64,000 bases of DNA from an uncultured Chlorobiaceae bacterium. GTDB lineage: Bacteria > Bacteroidota > Chlorobiia > Chlorobiales > Chlorobiaceae. Position 1 is the stretch's first letter. Each line of letters begins with the position of its first letter. The position numbers and the translations under genes were made by a program. The notes below the pieces were generated by a model that saw only the letters and a list, made by a program, of their open reading frames with translations, was not told where the DNA came from and made no database searches. This document shows positions 48,921 to 61,222 of the stretch, in pieces. The DNA is taken from contig CAIMCD010000027.1 in assembly GCA_903839405.1 (NCBI GenBank), positions 1 through 64,000 on the forward strand, in the 5' to 3' direction.

Positions 48921-50207
48921 GTGCTGCACCTCTATCGTTTTGCTGAAGACTCTTCAGCCCTTAAGGAAAGGCTCAACCGCAATGTCTCCTTCAACAGCGA
49001 TGTTCAGCTTGCGGTTGACGGGATTCTCGACAACGTTCGCCAACATGGCGACCGTGCGGTGCTCGACTATACAGAGCAATTTCAGGGCATCAGACTTTCT
49101 GAAATGAGGATACCCCAGAGTGCAATTGAGGAGGCCTTTCATCAGGCGGATCCGGAGTTCCTTGCCGTCCTCCAGGAGGCATATCGCAATATAACCCGCT
49201 TTCATCAGCATGAGGTGGAAAAAAGTTTTTTTTATGAAAGTGAGGGTGGTGTGCTGCTCGGCCAGCGGGTAACCCCGATGGAGAGAGCGCTGCTCTATGT
49301 GCCGGGCGGAAAGGCATCCTACCCCTCTTCGCTGCTGATGAATGCCGCTCCGGCCCAGGTGGCCGGGGTAAAGGATATTGTGATGACCACTCCCTGTGAT
49401 CCTTCGGGAGAGGTCAATCCGGATATTCTTGCGGCGGCGGCTGTGGCCGGCATCACCTCGGTTTACAAGCTTGGCGGCGCCCAGGCCATTGCCGCCTTTG
49501 CCTACGGCACCGAAACTATTCCGAAAGTCGATATTATTACCGGCCCGGGCAATAAATATGTAGCGCTTGCCAAAAAGCAGGTCTTTGGTCATGTGGCCAT
49601 CGACAGCATTGCCGGCCCCTCAGAGGTGGTTGTCATTGCTGACGAAACGGCCAATCCTGAATTTATTGTGCTCGATATGTTTGCCCAGGCCGAGCACGAT
49701 CCTGACGCTGCAGCGGTGTTGATTACCCCATCGGAATCGCTTGCTAACGCCGTCAGGGAGTGTGCCGAAGCCCGCCTGCCGGGAATGCTCCGGCGTGATA
49801 TTATCGCCTCTGCCCTTGAGCATAATGGTGCAATTGTGCTGGTCAGTTCGCTTGAAGAGGCATGCCGGGTGTCGGACATGATTGCGCCCGAGCATCTTGA
49901 ACTCCATGTTGAACACCCCTGGGATATTCTGCCCGCCATTCATCATGCCGGAGCTATCTTCATGGGCGGCTACTCCTGCGAAACGGTCGGCGATTACTAT
50001 GCCGGCCCGAACCATACCCTGCCGACCAATGGCACGGCCCGCTTTTTTTCACCGCTTTCGGTTCGTGATTTTGTCAAGCATACCTCCATTATTGCCTATT
50101 CAAAACAGCAGTTGCAGCGGTGTGGCGAAAAAATTGCCGCATTTGCCGATCACGAAGGGCTTCAGGCCCATGCTGAGGCTGTCCGGGTCAGATTGCGGAC
50201 GTTATGA
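48921..50207 (+). CDS. hisD: Histidinol dehydrogenase
   Basis: 428 aa; [64 protein letters not shown]. Confidence 0.97.
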   Translation: MLHLYRFAEDSSALKERLNRNVSFNSDVQLAVDGILDNVRQHGDRAVLDYTEQFQGIRLSEMRIPQSAIEEAFHQADPEFLAVLQEAYRNITRFHQHEVEKSFFYESEGGVLLGQRVTPMERALLYVPGGKASYPSSLLMNAAPAQVAGVKDIVMTTPCDPSGEVNPDILAAAAVAGITSVYKLGGAQAIAAFAYGTETIPKVDIITGPGNKYVALAKKQVFGHVAIDSIAGPSEVVVIADETANPEFIVLDMFAQAEHDPDAAAVLITPSESLANAVRECAEARLPGMLRRDIIASALEHNGAIVLVSSLEEACRVSDMIAPEHLELHVEHPWDILPAIHHAGAIFMGGYSCETVGDYYAGPNHTLPTNGTARFFSPLSVRDFVKHTSIIAYSKQQLQRCGEKIAAFADHEGLQAHAEAVRVRLRTL

Positions 50208-51247
50208 GAGCGAGTGACTTCGATTACGAACTGCCCGAAGAGAGAATTGCCAAATATCCGCCCATCCAGCGTGGTTCAACCCGTCTTTTGGTACTTGATC
50301 GTGTAACAGATTCGCTCACCGAGGCGCACTACCGGGATCTTGATGCTTTTCTGCAAAAGGGCGACCTGCTCGTGCTCAACAATACCCGGGTGGTCAAGGC
50401 AAGGCTTTTTGCCACGAAGCCGACGGGCGCCAAAATTGAGTTGATGCTGCTGGAAAAGCATCAGGGTGAGCAGAGTCTGGTGCTCTACCGGGGGAAGCTG
50501 AAAAAGGGGGATCGCCTTCTGGCGCACGGCCATGAGCTTCAGGTGGAGGCTCTTGTGGATGACGGAGTTGCCCGTCTTGAAATGGCGGGCGCCGAGAGTG
50601 AGGGAGCGGTTCGGGAGCTGTTCGAGCAATTCGGGGGCGTGCCGATTCCGCCCTACCTCAAGCGGGAGGCCGAGGAGGTAGACCGGGAGCGCTATCAGAC
50701 CGTGTTTGCCGAACTTCCGGGTTCGGTTGCTGCTCCTACAGCCTCGCTGAACATCACCGAGGAGCTGCTAGAGAAGCTTCGCCGTAAAGGCGTTGAGCTG
50801 GTTACCCTTACCCTGCATGTTGGTCTTGGCACCTTTCTGCCCATCAGGGTGGATGAGCTTCAGGAGCATGTTATGCATCGGGAGTTTTATACCATTCCAC
50901 CTGCGTCACTTGAAAAAATCCGCAAGGTCAAGGCTTCCGGCGGCAGGGTTGTAGCGGTCGGCACCACGGTCACTCGGGCGCTTGAACATGCGGCAGGGCG
51001 CATTGAGAGCGGTTCGGACTTTCAGGGAGATGAAGCGCTTTCGGGTGAAGCCGATATTTTTATCTATCCCGGATATCGCTTCCGCATTGTTGACTTGCTC
51101 CTGACCAATTTCCATGCTCCCCGATCAACCGTCCTGATGCTTACGGCCGCATTTGCCGGGAGCGACCTCTTGCGGCGTGCCTATAAAACAGCCGTTGAAA
51201 AGCGCTACTCCTTTCTCAGCTATGGTGACAGTATGCTGATTTGCTGA
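50204..51247 (+). CDS. queA: S-adenosylmethionine:tRNA ribosyltransferase-isomerase
   Basis: 347 aa; [63 protein letters not shown]; 4-bp overlap with hisD. Confidence 0.97.
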   Translation: MRASDFDYELPEERIAKYPPIQRGSTRLLVLDRVTDSLTEAHYRDLDAFLQKGDLLVLNNTRVVKARLFATKPTGAKIELMLLEKHQGEQSLVLYRGKLKKGDRLLAHGHELQVEALVDDGVARLEMAGAESEGAVRELFEQFGGVPIPPYLKREAEEVDRERYQTVFAELPGSVAAPTASLNITEELLEKLRRKGVELVTLTLHVGLGTFLPIRVDELQEHVMHREFYTIPPASLEKIRKVKASGGRVVAVGTTVTRALEHAAGRIESGSDFQGDEALSGEADIFIYPGYRFRIVDLLLTNFHAPRSTVLMLTAAFAGSDLLRRAYKTAVEKRYSFLSYGDSMLIC

Positions 51248-51488
51248 TATTTTCTTTCGCTCTTGCGCCTCCTCTCTCTTCATTTGCCTTAGAGAAAGAG
51301 GGAAAAGAGGCTGTTGCGGCTAAAGAAGTGAGGCTCACGAGGGGTAGGGCGGGGCACTCTTCTTGGTTTTAAAAGGGCTGTATGGTATTTTTATCTTTTG
51401 CTTGTTTCACCGACGAAATGAGTTGCCCCTGCTTTTTTCAGTAAATACTCTTGTTTTAACCATTACCTAACATCGGGAGATTGACCCT

Positions 51489-54059
51489 ATGAGTCTTGTT
51501 GACCAATATCGTGCACATAGCGAAGAGAGAGTGCAGCTTGGCATTCCGCCGCTGCCCCTGAGTGCAGAACAAACCCGCCAGCTTGTTGTGCTGCTGCAGC
51601 AGAATCCTCTGCAGGAGGCGGACTATCTGCTGGAGTTATTCCGTGAGCATGTCAGCCCCGGTGTTGATGATGCGGCATTTGAAAAGGCGGCCTTTCTTGA
51701 CGCCCTGCTTAAAGGCGAGAGCGCTTGCAGTGTGATCGGCAATGTCGATGCGGTCAGAATTTTAGGAACCATGCTTGGCGGTTATAATGTCCAGCCGCTT
51801 GTTGATGCACTCTCTCACAGTGATGCGGCCGTTGCCAAAGAAGCGGCGGCAATGCTCAAAAAGACCATGTTGGTCTATGATATGTTTGATGTTGTGGTTA
51901 CGCTCGCCGAAACCAACCCGTACGCTAAAGAGGTATTGCAATCCTGGGCAGATGGCGAATGGTTTGTCTCAAAGCCCTCTCTTCCTGAAAAAATGACCCT
52001 GACGGTCTTCAAGGTGGCGGGTGAAACCAATACCGATGACCTTTCGCCCGCGAGCGAGGCCTTTACCCGGAGCGATATTCCCCTCCACGCCCGATGTATG
52101 CTTGGTATCAAGATGTCGGATCCGATCGGCACTATTGCAGAGCTCAAGGCAAAGGGCCATCCGCTGGCCTATGTTGGTGACGTTGTAGGCACAGGATCAA
52201 GCCGCAAGTCTGGCATCAACTCGGTCCAGTGGCATCTGGGAGAGGATATTCCTGCCGTGCCGAACAAGCGTACCGGCAGTGTGGTGATCGGCAGCATTAT
52301 TGCACCGATCTTTTTTAACACGGCCGAGGACTCCGGAGCATTGCCGGTACAGGCTGATGTGACCGGCATGGAGATGGGAGATGTTATTGATCTCTTTCCG
52401 TACGAGGGTAAAATAGAGAAAGCGGGGGAGGTTATTGCACGTTTTGAACTCTCGCCGAACACCCTTGCGGATGAGGTTCGGGCCGGAGGACGCATTCCGC
52501 TCATTATTGGCCGGAACCTGACCAGAAAGGCACGCCGCGTGCTCGGACTGGGTGAGGAGACTCTTTTCCAGCGTCCGGAGCAGCCGGCCGACAGCGGCAA
52601 AGGGTACACGCTTGCGCAGAAAATGATTGGCCGTGCTTGCGGCTTGCCGGGAGTTCGTCCGGGTATGTATGTTGAGCCTGAAACCCTGACCGTTGGTTCA
52701 CAGGATACCACCGGAGCCATGACTCGTGACGAGGTAAAAGAGTTTGCAGCATTGAGTTTCAGTGTTGACCTGCTGATGCAGAGCTTCTGCCACACTTCGG
52801 CCTATCCGAAACCTTCCGATGTCAAGCTGCACAGAACTTTGCCCTACTTTATCATGAGCCGGGGCGGTGTATCGCTCAAACCGGGAGATGGGGTTATTCA
52901 TACCTGGCTGAACCGTATGGTACTGCCCGATACGCTCGGCACCGGTGCCGACTCCCATACCCGTTTTCCTATCGGGGTTTCATTCCCCGGTGGTTCAGGC
53001 ATTGTGGCTTTTGCCGGTGTGACCGGCACCATGCCGCTCAACGTGCCCGAATCGGTGCTGGTGCGTTTTTCAGGCGAGCTGCAGAAAGGCATTACGCTCC
53101 GCGATCTGGTCAACGCCATTCCTTACGAGGCCATCAAGCGGGGTCTGTTGACGGTTGAAAAGAAAGGCAAGAAGAACGTTTTTGCCGGACGTATTCTTGA
53201 AATCGAGGGACTGCCGAACCTCAAGGTTGAGCAGGCTTTTGAGCTGAGCGACGCTTCGGCCGAACGCAGTGCGGCGGCTTGCACGGTTCGTCTGAATAAG
53301 GAGCCGGTTATTGAGTACCTTCGTTCGAATATCTGTTTGCTCGAACAGTTGATTCTCGAAGGGTATGGCAATACCGATACCCTGCGGCGCCGGATCGGCA
53401 AAATGGAGGAGTGGCTTGCAAATCCATCACTGCTTGAGCCTGACCAGGATGCCGAGTATGCCGAGATTATTGATATCGATATCAGCAAGATCACCGAACC
53501 GATTCTGGCCTGTCCAAACGATCCGGACGATGTGCTGACGCTCAGCGAGGTACTGCTTGACGAAAAGAGGCCAAAGCATATCGATGAGGTCTTTGTTGGC
53601 AGTTGTATGGCCAATATCGGCCATTTCCGTGCACTTGGCGAAATTTTACGCGACAAGGGTGTTGCTGCGGCCAAGCTCTGGATTGTGCCGCCAACCAAGA
53701 TGGATATGAAGAAGCTTATCGAGGAGGGCTATTTCTCCGTATTCGGTGCTGCCGGTGCACGTATTGAGCCTCCCGGGTGCTCGCTCTGTATGGGCAATCA
53801 GGCTCGGGTTGCCGACAAGGCGGTTGTCTTTTCAACCAGCACCAGAAACTTTGATAACCGCATGGGCAATGATGCGCAGGTCTATCTGGGCTCAGCCGAG
53901 CTTGCTGCAGTGTGCGCACTCCTTGGCCATTTGCCGAATCGGGATGAATATATGGAGATATTCAACCGTCAGCTTTCAGGCGGCAAGGAATCAAATATCT
54001 ATCGTTATTTGAATTTTCACGAACTGGAAAAAGCCGAACTGGAGTTGCTGGTTGAGTAA
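51489..54059 (+). CDS. acnB: Aconitate hydratase B
   Basis: 856 aa; [72 protein letters not shown]. Confidence 0.97.
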   Translation: MSLVDQYRAHSEERVQLGIPPLPLSAEQTRQLVVLLQQNPLQEADYLLELFREHVSPGVDDAAFEKAAFLDALLKGESACSVIGNVDAVRILGTMLGGYNVQPLVDALSHSDAAVAKEAAAMLKKTMLVYDMFDVVVTLAETNPYAKEVLQSWADGEWFVSKPSLPEKMTLTVFKVAGETNTDDLSPASEAFTRSDIPLHARCMLGIKMSDPIGTIAELKAKGHPLAYVGDVVGTGSSRKSGINSVQWHLGEDIPAVPNKRTGSVVIGSIIAPIFFNTAEDSGALPVQADVTGMEMGDVIDLFPYEGKIEKAGEVIARFELSPNTLADEVRAGGRIPLIIGRNLTRKARRVLGLGEETLFQRPEQPADSGKGYTLAQKMIGRACGLPGVRPGMYVEPETLTVGSQDTTGAMTRDEVKEFAALSFSVDLLMQSFCHTSAYPKPSDVKLHRTLPYFIMSRGGVSLKPGDGVIHTWLNRMVLPDTLGTGADSHTRFPIGVSFPGGSGIVAFAGVTGTMPLNVPESVLVRFSGELQKGITLRDLVNAIPYEAIKRGLLTVEKKGKKNVFAGRILEIEGLPNLKVEQAFELSDASAERSAAACTVRLNKEPVIEYLRSNICLLEQLILEGYGNTDTLRRRIGKMEEWLANPSLLEPDQDAEYAEIIDIDISKITEPILACPNDPDDVLTLSEVLLDEKRPKHIDEVFVGSCMANIGHFRALGEILRDKGVAAAKLWIVPPTKMDMKKLIEEGYFSVFGAAGARIEPPGCSLCMGNQARVADKAVVFSTSTRNFDNRMGNDAQVYLGSAELAAVCALLGHLPNRDEYMEIFNRQLSGGKESNIYRYLNFHELEKAELELLVE

Positions 54060-54203
54060 AAAATGATATTTATTATGGCGGGATATGGAAATATTTTGCA
54101 TATTCCGCCATACAGTAGGCTTTTGAAAAGTCGCTGTTTTTTTTTAATATTCGAGAGCTGATGAAGCTGTCAATTATCAAACAACAAAAACAACAATCCA
54201 GCA

Positions 54204-54434
54204 ATGAAAAAATTTTTCTCTTTCCTATTAGTTTTAGGTGCAGTTTCTTCTTTCGTAGGCTGCGCAAAAACTGAAGCTCCTGCACCAGCAGCACCTGCCG
54301 CTGAACCAGCACCAGCAGCACCAGCAGCACCTGCCGCACCAGCAGCACCTGCCGCTGAGCCAGCACCTGCCGCACCAGCAGCACCTGCAGCTGAGCCAGC
54401 ACCTGCCGCACCAGCAGCACCTGCAGCAAAATAA
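54204..54434 (+). CDS. Small Ala/Pro-rich lipoprotein-like protein
   Basis: 76 aa; MKKFFSFLLVLGAVSSFVGCAKTE lipobox-like, then PAPAAPAAEPAPAAPAA repeats. Confidence 0.75.
   Translation: MKKFFSFLLVLGAVSSFVGCAKTEAPAPAAPAAEPAPAAPAAPAAPAAPAAEPAPAAPAAPAAEPAPAAPAAPAAK
54276..54430. repeat. Low-complexity tandem repeats encoding APAAPAAEPAPA
   Basis: Repeating gcaccagcagcacctgccgctgagccagcacctgcc units. Confidence 0.9.
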
Positions 54435-54462
54435 GTTTCCGGTACTCCGGGCTCTTATGCAA

Positions 54463-54497
54463 AAGAGACAGAACGAAAGTTCTGTCTCTTTTTTTTT
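54463..54497 (+). terminator. Rho-independent terminator after the lipoprotein gene
   Basis: aaagagacagaacgaaagttctgtctcttttttttt. Confidence 0.92.
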
Positions 54498-54567
54498 GTT
54501 CATTTTGAAAGGAGATTTTTCGGACAAAAAAAAAGAGAGAGCCAAGTTGACTCTCTCTTTTTTTTTG

Positions 54568-54641
54568 CTGAGGAGGCAGGACTCGAACCTGCAAATTGCC
54601 TGATCCAGAATCAGGAGCCTTACCAATTTGGCCACTCCTCA
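54568..54641 (-). tRNA. tRNA-Gln (CTG)
   Basis: Reverse strand TGAGGAGTGGCCAAATTGGTAAGGCTCCTGATTCTGGATCAGGCAATTTGCAGGTTCGAGTCCTGCCTCCTCAG. Confidence 0.9.
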
Positions 54642-54875
54642 GTAGCGAAGCCAATATATTAAAAAAAAAGATATTCCAATTCCCTTTTTAACTTTTTTCC
54701 AGGAATCTGTACAAAAGCCTTTCGTGATAGTCAACGTGAACTATTCAATGGTGATGAGCGTCATGTCGCAGAAAGATTTTCGATGCTGACAAACAGAAGT
54801 TACTCTGGAATGGTATTACTGCCGGAGAAAAAGAGAAGGAGGATAATGCGATAAAGGGAGAGGTCAGGAGAGTGG

Positions 54876-54949
54876 TGCACCCGAGAGGAGTCGAACCTCT
54901 AACCGTCTGATTCGTAGTCAGATACTCTATCCAGTTGAGCTACGGGTGC
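54876..54949 (-). tRNA. tRNA-Arg (ACG)
   Basis: Reverse strand GCACCCGTAGCTCAACTGGATAGAGTATCTGACTACGAATCAGACGGTTAGAGGTTCGACTCCTCTCGGGTGC. Confidence 0.95.
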
Positions 54950-54961
54950 TTTTTATGTGGT

Positions 54962-55033
54962 AGCGTGTACGGGATTCGAACCCGTGATCTTCGCCTTGAG
55001 AGGGCGATGTCCTGGGCCACTAGACGAACACGC
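54962..55033 (-). tRNA. tRNA-Glu (CTC)
   Basis: Reverse strand GCGTGTTCGTCTAGTGGCCCAGGACATCGCCCTCTCAAGGCGAAGATCACGGGTTCGAATCCCGTACACGC. Confidence 0.94.
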
Positions 55034-55070
55034 CAGGTATAATTTTTTTTCCTCCTCCACTCCTAATCTG

Positions 55071-55144
55071 TGGGCCCTGTAGGACTTGAACCTACGACCC
55101 AGCGATTATGAGTCGCTTGCTCTGACCAACTGAGCTAAGGGCCC
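55071..55144 (-). tRNA. tRNA with CAT anticodon, probably Ile2 (lysidine-modified) rather than Met
   Basis: Reverse strand GGGCCCTTAGCTCAGTTGGTCAGAGCAAGCGACTCATAATCGCTGGGTCGTAGGTTCAAGTCCTACAGGGCCC; anticodon arm GCGACTCATAATCGC as in E. coli tRNA-Ile2. Confidence 0.9.
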
Positions 55145-55231
55145 TCAATGGTTAGCTTTAGAGGCAGTTAATATACTCTAATGATCTTAATATCCAAAAC
55201 AATAATCCTGGTTTTTTATTTATTTTCAGCG

Positions 55232-56506
55232 TTATGAAAATTCCTTGTATTTCTCGCGGATAATCTCTGCACCGAGGCTGTTCAGTTTCACCTCAATCTG
55301 TTCATATCCCCGGTCGAGGTGATAGACCCTCAGTACCTCGGTGGTACCTTCAGCCACAAGTCCTGCAAGCACAAGGCTTGCCGATGCCCTCAGGTCGGTT
55401 GACATGACCGTTGTACCGGAAAGTTTCTGGGGTCCGTGCACTACGGCCTTGTTTTTAAGAATCTCGATATGGGCACCAAGCCGGTTCAGCTCGGGAATAT
55501 GGTTGAACCGTTCGTGATAAATTTTATCGGTAATCAGGCTCGTGCCTTCCGCCTGGGTCATCAGGGCAATCCACTGGGCCTGCATGTCGGTCGGAAAAGC
55601 CGGGTAAGGTTTCGCCGTGACATCGGTCGGAATCAGCTTTTGCGGGCTTTTCAGGGTAATGCTGTTTGCGGTTGTTTCTACCTGGCACCCTGCGTGCTGA
55701 AATTTTTTCAGTACGGCTTTCATCTGATCGGGGTCAACGCCGTTGAGGGTAATCTCTCCGCCGGTGATAGCCGCCGCCGCAAGCAGGGTTCCGGCTTCTA
55801 TGCGGTCAAAGACATTGTTGAACTCAATCGCCTGGAGTGCATCGCTTCCCTCGATTTCCAGTTCGGTTGTGCCGGTGCCCCTGATGGTGGCGCCCATGGC
55901 GATGAGAAATTGGCAGAGGGTCTCGATTTCAGGTTCCGCCGCAGCATTCGTGATGGTGGTTGTGCCTTCGGCAAGCACGGCGGCCATCAGGGCATTTCCG
56001 GTTGCTCCGACTGAGGAGACCGGAAAATCAATATGGGCTCCGCGCAATTTCCCGCCGGGGATGGATGCATCAATAAATCCGGTTTCAATGGAGATTTGTG
56101 CGCCGAGCTTTTCCATGGCCATCAGGTGCAGGTCAATCGGGCGCGGGCCAAAAGCACATCCTCCCGGAAGCGAGACCCTTGCGTGGCCAAAGCGGGCGAG
56201 GAGCGGTCCAAGCACATAGATCGAGGCTCTCATTTTTTTGACCAGTTCATAGGGCGCCTGGATACTTTCAACATTCCGGGTGGAGAGCAGGAGGGTGTTT
56301 TCACTAAAGGTCGTTTCCGCTCCCAGATGATGCAGGAGCTGGGTAAAGGTCTTGATGTCCTGCAGATCGGGAATATGATGCAACCGGAAGGTGCCACTGC
56401 CGACCAGCAGTGTTGCGGCAATGATCGGCAGGGAGGTGTTTTTTGATCCCGAGGCGGTTACACATCCCTTGAGCCGGTGTCCGCCTTTTATGACAAGCTT
56501 GTCCAT
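55232..56506 (-). CDS. murA: UDP-N-acetylglucosamine 1-carboxyvinyltransferase
   Basis: [64 protein letters not shown]. Confidence 0.96.
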   Translation of the reverse strand: MDKLVIKGGHRLKGCVTASGSKNTSLPIIAATLLVGSGTFRLHHIPDLQDIKTFTQLLHHLGAETTFSENTLLLSTRNVESIQAPYELVKKMRASIYVLGPLLARFGHARVSLPGGCAFGPRPIDLHLMAMEKLGAQISIETGFIDASIPGGKLRGAHIDFPVSSVGATGNALMAAVLAEGTTTITNAAAEPEIETLCQFLIAMGATIRGTGTTELEIEGSDALQAIEFNNVFDRIEAGTLLAAAAITGGEITLNGVDPDQMKAVLKKFQHAGCQVETTANSITLKSPQKLIPTDVTAKPYPAFPTDMQAQWIALMTQAEGTSLITDKIYHERFNHIPELNRLGAHIEILKNKAVVHGPQKLSGTTVMSTDLRASASLVLAGLVAEGTTEVLRVYHLDRGYEQIEVKLNSLGAEIIREKYKEFS

Positions 56507-56710
56507 TAAATTCGATGCAATGATGAAAAAACCGATATTTACCATTATTTCAGGTCATGAAAAACAAATTATTTTTTCTCTGCCGGTTTGCGAAGAAAAG
56601 ATTTTATCCTTTACCTTTATCTGACGTTCTTGCTGCAGCCTTTTTCTTTTGTTTTTGCTGATTGCTCCACCACAACAAGGTGTTTGAATTCTAATGCCGA
56701 GGATTTTTTT

Positions 56711-58213
56711 ATGAGCTTTATCGTTTCACCCGCTTTTATCCCTCTTGTGTTGCGACGGGCAACCGTTCCGCTGCTTTTTTTTCTGTTGCTCTTTACCCTG
56801 CCACCCTTAGCGCAGGCGGCTCCGGCCGGGAACAGCGAGATTGCACGGATCATGAGCGAGCGGCGGGCGGTGGAGCAGAACCTTGCGGGCTTGAAACAGC
56901 AGTTGAAAGAGTATCAGTCAAAGCTCAATACCACAAAAAAGCAGGAGTCACTCTCGCTCAAGGCGCTGGAGAATATCCGTACCCAGATAGCACTGCTTGA
57001 GAAGATGATCCGTGAAAACCAGAACTATCTTGAAAAGCTTGACCGGGATATTGATCGCCTGAAGAGTGAGTTGCAGGGTAACCGCCAGCATTATGGCCAG
57101 GTCTCGGATGATTTCAGCCGCACAGCGGTATCGGTTTACAAGTATGGAGAAAATCGGGATATCGAGCATTTGTTTTCCGCCGGGTCACTGAGTGACGCTC
57201 TGGTGCGGGCGCAATATATGGGCTTTTTTACCCGTGCGGTGCGTCGAAATGTTGTTCAACTGCAGGATGCGGCGGCTCAGCTTGAAAAGAGCCGGCTTGC
57301 GCTTGAAGCGAGCTATCGTAGGAAAGCTGAAGTTGTCAAGGAGCAGGAGCATGAGCTGAAAAGCTGGGCGGCCAGCAAAAAAGAAAAAGAGGTCATGCTT
57401 GGCCGTTTGCAGAAAAACAAGCAGGAGTATGCGGCTCAGCTTCAGGAAGTTCAGAAAAAACGGCAGCAACTGCAATCGAGGATAGAGTCGCTGATTTTTG
57501 CCGAGCAACGCGCTATAGCGGCTGAAAAAGAGCGTCAGAAGCGCCTTCTTGAGGCAAAAAGGCTAGAAGCCCGTCGGCTTGAGGCTAAACGGCTTGAGGC
57601 CGAGCGCCTGGAGGCAAAAAGAGCTGAAGCCGAGCGCAAGGAGTTGCAACGGCGCTCGCGCAAGGAGAAAACAGTTGGCACTCCGGCACTCTCCAGTACC
57701 AAAAAAGAGAAGCAAAAACCCGAACCAAGAGCTGTTCCTCCTGTTGAAAAGCCCTCCGTTACGGCTGCTGCGGATAACGCTGCGGATGAGCTTGATCGTA
57801 TTTCTGCGGATTTTGATCATGCCTTTGGCTCACTGCCCTGGCCGGTGCACAATGGTGTTATTTCCCAGAGGTTCGGATCGCAGGAGGACAAGGACCTTAA
57901 AATTGTGACGACCAATAACGGGATTGATATTTCCGTGCCGCAGAATACCCAGGTGCGGGCGGTTTCCGGAGGCAAGGTGGCCCAGATTGCCTTTGTTCCA
58001 ACTTTCGGCAATATTGTCATTATCCGCCATCCGAACTCCTATCTTACGGTCTATGCAAATCTTGGCCAGTTGCATGTTGCCAAGAACGACCTCATCAAGT
58101 CACAGCAGTTGGTTGGCATGTCGGGACGAACCGAGAGTGGCCGATCGGTCGTGCACTTCGAGATATGGAAAGGCCGCGTCAAGCAGAACCCTGAAAACTG
58201 GTTGAAACGATAG
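56711..58213 (+). CDS. EnvC-like murein hydrolase activator (coiled coil + M23/LytM domain)
   Basis: Signal sequence, coiled coil, KRLEARRLEAKRLEAERLEAKR stretch, C-terminal GVISQRFGSQEDKDLKIVTTNNGIDIS...VHFEIWKGRVKQNPENWL. ORF opens at 56588. Confidence 0.9.
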   Translation: MSFIVSPAFIPLVLRRATVPLLFFLLLFTLPPLAQAAPAGNSEIARIMSERRAVEQNLAGLKQQLKEYQSKLNTTKKQESLSLKALENIRTQIALLEKMIRENQNYLEKLDRDIDRLKSELQGNRQHYGQVSDDFSRTAVSVYKYGENRDIEHLFSAGSLSDALVRAQYMGFFTRAVRRNVVQLQDAAAQLEKSRLALEASYRRKAEVVKEQEHELKSWAASKKEKEVMLGRLQKNKQEYAAQLQEVQKKRQQLQSRIESLIFAEQRAIAAEKERQKRLLEAKRLEARRLEAKRLEAERLEAKRAEAERKELQRRSRKEKTVGTPALSSTKKEKQKPEPRAVPPVEKPSVTAAADNAADELDRISADFDHAFGSLPWPVHNGVISQRFGSQEDKDLKIVTTNNGIDISVPQNTQVRAVSGGKVAQIAFVPTFGNIVIIRHPNSYLTVYANLGQLHVAKNDLIKSQQLVGMSGRTESGRSVVHFEIWKGRVKQNPENWLKR

Positions 58214-58218
58214 GTGTT

Positions 58219-58773
58219 ATGGGCATAAAAGAACTCTTTTCATCGATTTTGACCATCTTGTTTCGCTACCGGAAATTCTGGCGTGAACTGAAGGCCGATG
58301 GCCGGACCGAGGAGCTTGACCTGCAGAGGGAGTATGCCGTTCCGGTTATTGCTCTGGTGCAGCTCATGAAGTTTCCCTTGATTGGCGTGCCGCGTACGGC
58401 CATGTTTTTTGCGATAGCAAATTTTTTGGTTGATGTTGCGGCCCTCTATCTGGTGACCGGTGGTGCGGCGGCTCTGCTTGCACGTTCAGGGGCGAAAAAC
58501 ACCCAGGCAAAAGTGCTCACCATCTTTTGTTATTCAATGACCCCGGTATGGCTCTTTGAGCTTTTTTATTTTACCGGGAGCTGGAGCTGGCTTTTTGCGG
58601 CTTTTGCGCTCTCCTATACCCTTGTCATCAGCCGAAACGGCCTGAGCGTGCTCTTTGCCCTCGATGAGGCGCTTTGCGCGGCCGCGATGCGCAATGTTGC
58701 ACTCTTTCTGGTTTTGGTCAATGGCGCGGCCTTTCTGGTGATCAAGGCGCTTATGCGGTTATTCAATTTTTAG
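58219..58773 (+). CDS. Yip1/YIP1-like membrane protein
   Basis: 184 aa with about five hydrophobic segments; ITVFCYSMTPVWLFELFYF-like pattern. Confidence 0.65.
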   Translation: MGIKELFSSILTILFRYRKFWRELKADGRTEELDLQREYAVPVIALVQLMKFPLIGVPRTAMFFAIANFLVDVAALYLVTGGAAALLARSGAKNTQAKVLTIFCYSMTPVWLFELFYFTGSWSWLFAAFALSYTLVISRNGLSVLFALDEALCAAAMRNVALFLVLVNGAAFLVIKALMRLFNF

Positions 58774-58789
58774 CTGACCTCTTTATTCC

Positions 58790-59623
58790 ATGAACGTTCA
58801 GGATCTGCATCTCAATTACCACATTGTTGAAGAGATGCTCAAGGCGTTTCTCGTCAATGAGATTCACAAGTTTGGCTTTCGTTCGCTGGTGCTTGGCCTC
58901 TCCGGTGGGATTGATTCGGCCGTTGTGTGCGAACTCGCGGTGCGTGCGCTTGGTGCCCAAAATGTGCTTGCACTCAAGATGCCCTACCGCTCAAGCAGTC
59001 CGGAAAGTCTTGAGCATGCTGATCTCTTGATCGAGAAGCTTGGTATACGTTCTGAAGAGCAATCCATTACCGAAGTTGTGGATGCTTTTTTTGCGTCGGT
59101 GCCGGAGCAGGAGCTGCTTCGCCGGGGCAATATCATGGCCCGCACCAGGATGGTTTTTCTCTATGACGTTTCGGCCCGCGAGCGCTCCCTTGTTGCCGGC
59201 ACCAGCAATAAAACCGAGCTGCTGCTTGGTTACGGTACCATGTTCGGCGATATGGCTTCGGCCGTCAATCCCATTGGCGATCTCTATAAAACCCAGATAC
59301 GCGGCCTGGCCCGCCACCTTGGTATTCCTGATGCGCTTATTGAAAAAGCTCCTTCGGCGGATTTGTGGGAAGGCCAAAGCGATGAGAGCGACCTCGGCTT
59401 CAGTTATGAGGAGGTTGACCAGTTGCTCTATATGATGCTTGAAAAGCGGATGGATAAAGCGGCGATTCTTGGGGAAGGAGTTCCGGAGCCTTTTTATGAC
59501 CGGGTTAAACAGATGGTTGTGCGCAACCAGTACAAGCGGATGATGCCGGTGATTGCCAAAATTTCCGGCCGGACCCCCGGTATTGATTTCCGGTACGCGA
59601 GGGACTGGCAGGAGGTGAAGTAA
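58790..59623 (+). CDS. nadE: NH3-dependent NAD+ synthetase
   Basis: 277 aa; [74 protein letters not shown]; no glutaminase domain. Confidence 0.95.
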   Translation: MNVQDLHLNYHIVEEMLKAFLVNEIHKFGFRSLVLGLSGGIDSAVVCELAVRALGAQNVLALKMPYRSSSPESLEHADLLIEKLGIRSEEQSITEVVDAFFASVPEQELLRRGNIMARTRMVFLYDVSARERSLVAGTSNKTELLLGYGTMFGDMASAVNPIGDLYKTQIRGLARHLGIPDALIEKAPSADLWEGQSDESDLGFSYEEVDQLLYMMLEKRMDKAAILGEGVPEPFYDRVKQMVVRNQYKRMMPVIAKISGRTPGIDFRYARDWQEVK

Positions 59624-59626
59624 CGC

Positions 59627-61222
59627 TTAAAAGGATCGGAGCACCGTGTCGCCGAGAAAGTGCCGGTCATCTTTCTGGGGATAGTCGGTGGTGTAGTGCA
59701 GTCCCCTTGACTCCCGGCGTTTGATGGCGCTCTCAATAATCAGGCTCGCAACCTTGATGATGTTGCGCAGTTCGAGAATCTGGGTTGTGATCTTGGTCTT
59801 TTTGTAGTAGGCCTCGGTCTCCTCCTTGAGAAAATCAATCCGCCGTTTTGCCCGCTGCAGCCGCAAATCACTGCGCACAATACCGACATAGTCGTTCATG
59901 ACCTGCTGTGCCTCACGTTTATTGTGGGAGACCAGAATCCACTCTTCGGGATTGACCGTACCGGTATCGTCCCAGTCCGGAAAATCGATTGCGTTGTGCG
60001 GCAAGAGCATCTCTTCACGGATATCGAGGTGCGACTTCCAGGCAAAGACCAGCGCTTCCAGGAGGGAGTTGCTCGCCAGACGGTTTGCTCCGTGCACGCC
60101 GGTGCAACTGCTTTCGCCGCACGCATAGAGGCGGTTGATGGTGGTGCGTCCCCGCTCGTCGGTACGGATACCGCCGCAAGCGTAGTGTGCCGCCGGGACA
60201 ACCGGGATCATCTCACGCGTCATGTCGATGCCGAACGAGAGGCAGGTTTCATAAATATTGGGAAAATGCTCTTTGGTCTTTTCAGGATCGATATGCGTCA
60301 TATCCAGAAACACACACTCCTCGCCGCTTTTTTTAATCTCTGAATCGATCGCCCGGGCAACAATATCCCTCGGAGCAAGGTTCTGGCGTTTATCATACTT
60401 GTGCATGAACTCCTGACCGTTTTTCAGCTTCAGAATTCCGCCGAATCCGCGCACAGCTTCAGAGATCAGAAAGGATTTGGCCTTTGGATGGTAGAGTGCG
60501 GTCGGGTGAAACTGGATGAACTCCATATTGGCAATTTCAGCTCCGGCCCGGTAGGCCATGGCCACACCATCTCCGGTGGCGATATCAGGGTTGGTGGTAT
60601 AGGGATAGACATGGCCGAGACCACCGGAGGCCACCATGGTGATTTTCGCCAGAATCTTTTTTGGTCGGCGCTGTATGGAATCCAGCACATAGGCACCGTA
60701 ACAGGTGATATCGTTTGTTTTGATGCCGAGGTGATGCTCGGTCAGCAACTCGATGGCAAAATGGTGTTCCAGGAGGGTGATATTGGGATGGCTGTTGATC
60801 CGGTTGAGCAGAGCCGTTTCAACCTCCCGCCCGGTAAGATCCTGCGCATGGACAATCCGGCTTCTGGAGTGGCCGCCCTCTTTGCCGAGGTGCAGCTGGT
60901 CACGCTCCGAGGTGGTAAAGTTGACCCCAAGCTCCCTGAGCCGCTCAATGTGCTGTGGCCCTTCATGCACCATGAGCGAGACCATTGCCCGGTTACAGAG
61001 GCCGGCCCCGGCATCGAGGGTATCGGCTATATGCAGCTCGGCACTGTCATTGGTATCGATGGTGGCTGCAATTCCACCCTGCGCCCAGTTCGTATTGGAT
61101 GTGGAACTCTCTTTTTTGGTGATGATCGTTACACGGGCGTAATCTGCCATGTGAATGGCAAAATAGAGTCCGCCTATGCCACTGCCGATCACCAGAATAT
61201 CGGTATTGATCTCTTCAGTCAT
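59627..61222 (-). CDS. nadB: L-aspartate oxidase
   Basis: [30 protein letters not shown] motif; [62 protein letters not shown]. Confidence 0.96.
   Translation of the reverse strand: MTEEINTDILVIGSGIGGLYFAIHMADYARVTIITKKESSTSNTNWAQGGIAATIDTNDSAELHIADTLDAGAGLCNRAMVSLMVHEGPQHIERLRELGVNFTTSERDQLHLGKEGGHSRSRIVHAQDLTGREVETALLNRINSHPNITLLEHHFAIELLTEHHLGIKTNDITCYGAYVLDSIQRRPKKILAKITMVASGGLGHVYPYTTNPDIATGDGVAMAYRAGAEIANMEFIQFHPTALYHPKAKSFLISEAVRGFGGILKLKNGQEFMHKYDKRQNLAPRDIVARAIDSEIKKSGEECVFLDMTHIDPEKTKEHFPNIYETCLSFGIDMTREMIPVVPAAHYACGGIRTDERGRTTINRLYACGESSCTGVHGANRLASNSLLEALVFAWKSHLDIREEMLLPHNAIDFPDWDDTGTVNPEEWILVSHNKREAQQVMNDYVGIVRSDLRLQRAKRRIDFLKEETEAYYKKTKITTQILELRNIIKVASLIIESAIKRRESRGLHYTTDYPQKDDRHFLGDTVLRSF

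Noticed and set aside
54073-54654. Long minus-strand ORFs (193 and 133 aa) across the lipoprotein and tRNA-Gln
   Set aside because: Low-complexity antisense of the Ala/Pro repeats (LLVRQVLAQ / CCWCGRC) and overlap with a tRNA; artefact.
57540-57660. Repeat-like stretch 'gaggctaaacggcttgaggccgagcgc'
   Set aside because: Explained by the charged coiled-coil repeats of the EnvC-like protein rather than a separate DNA element.
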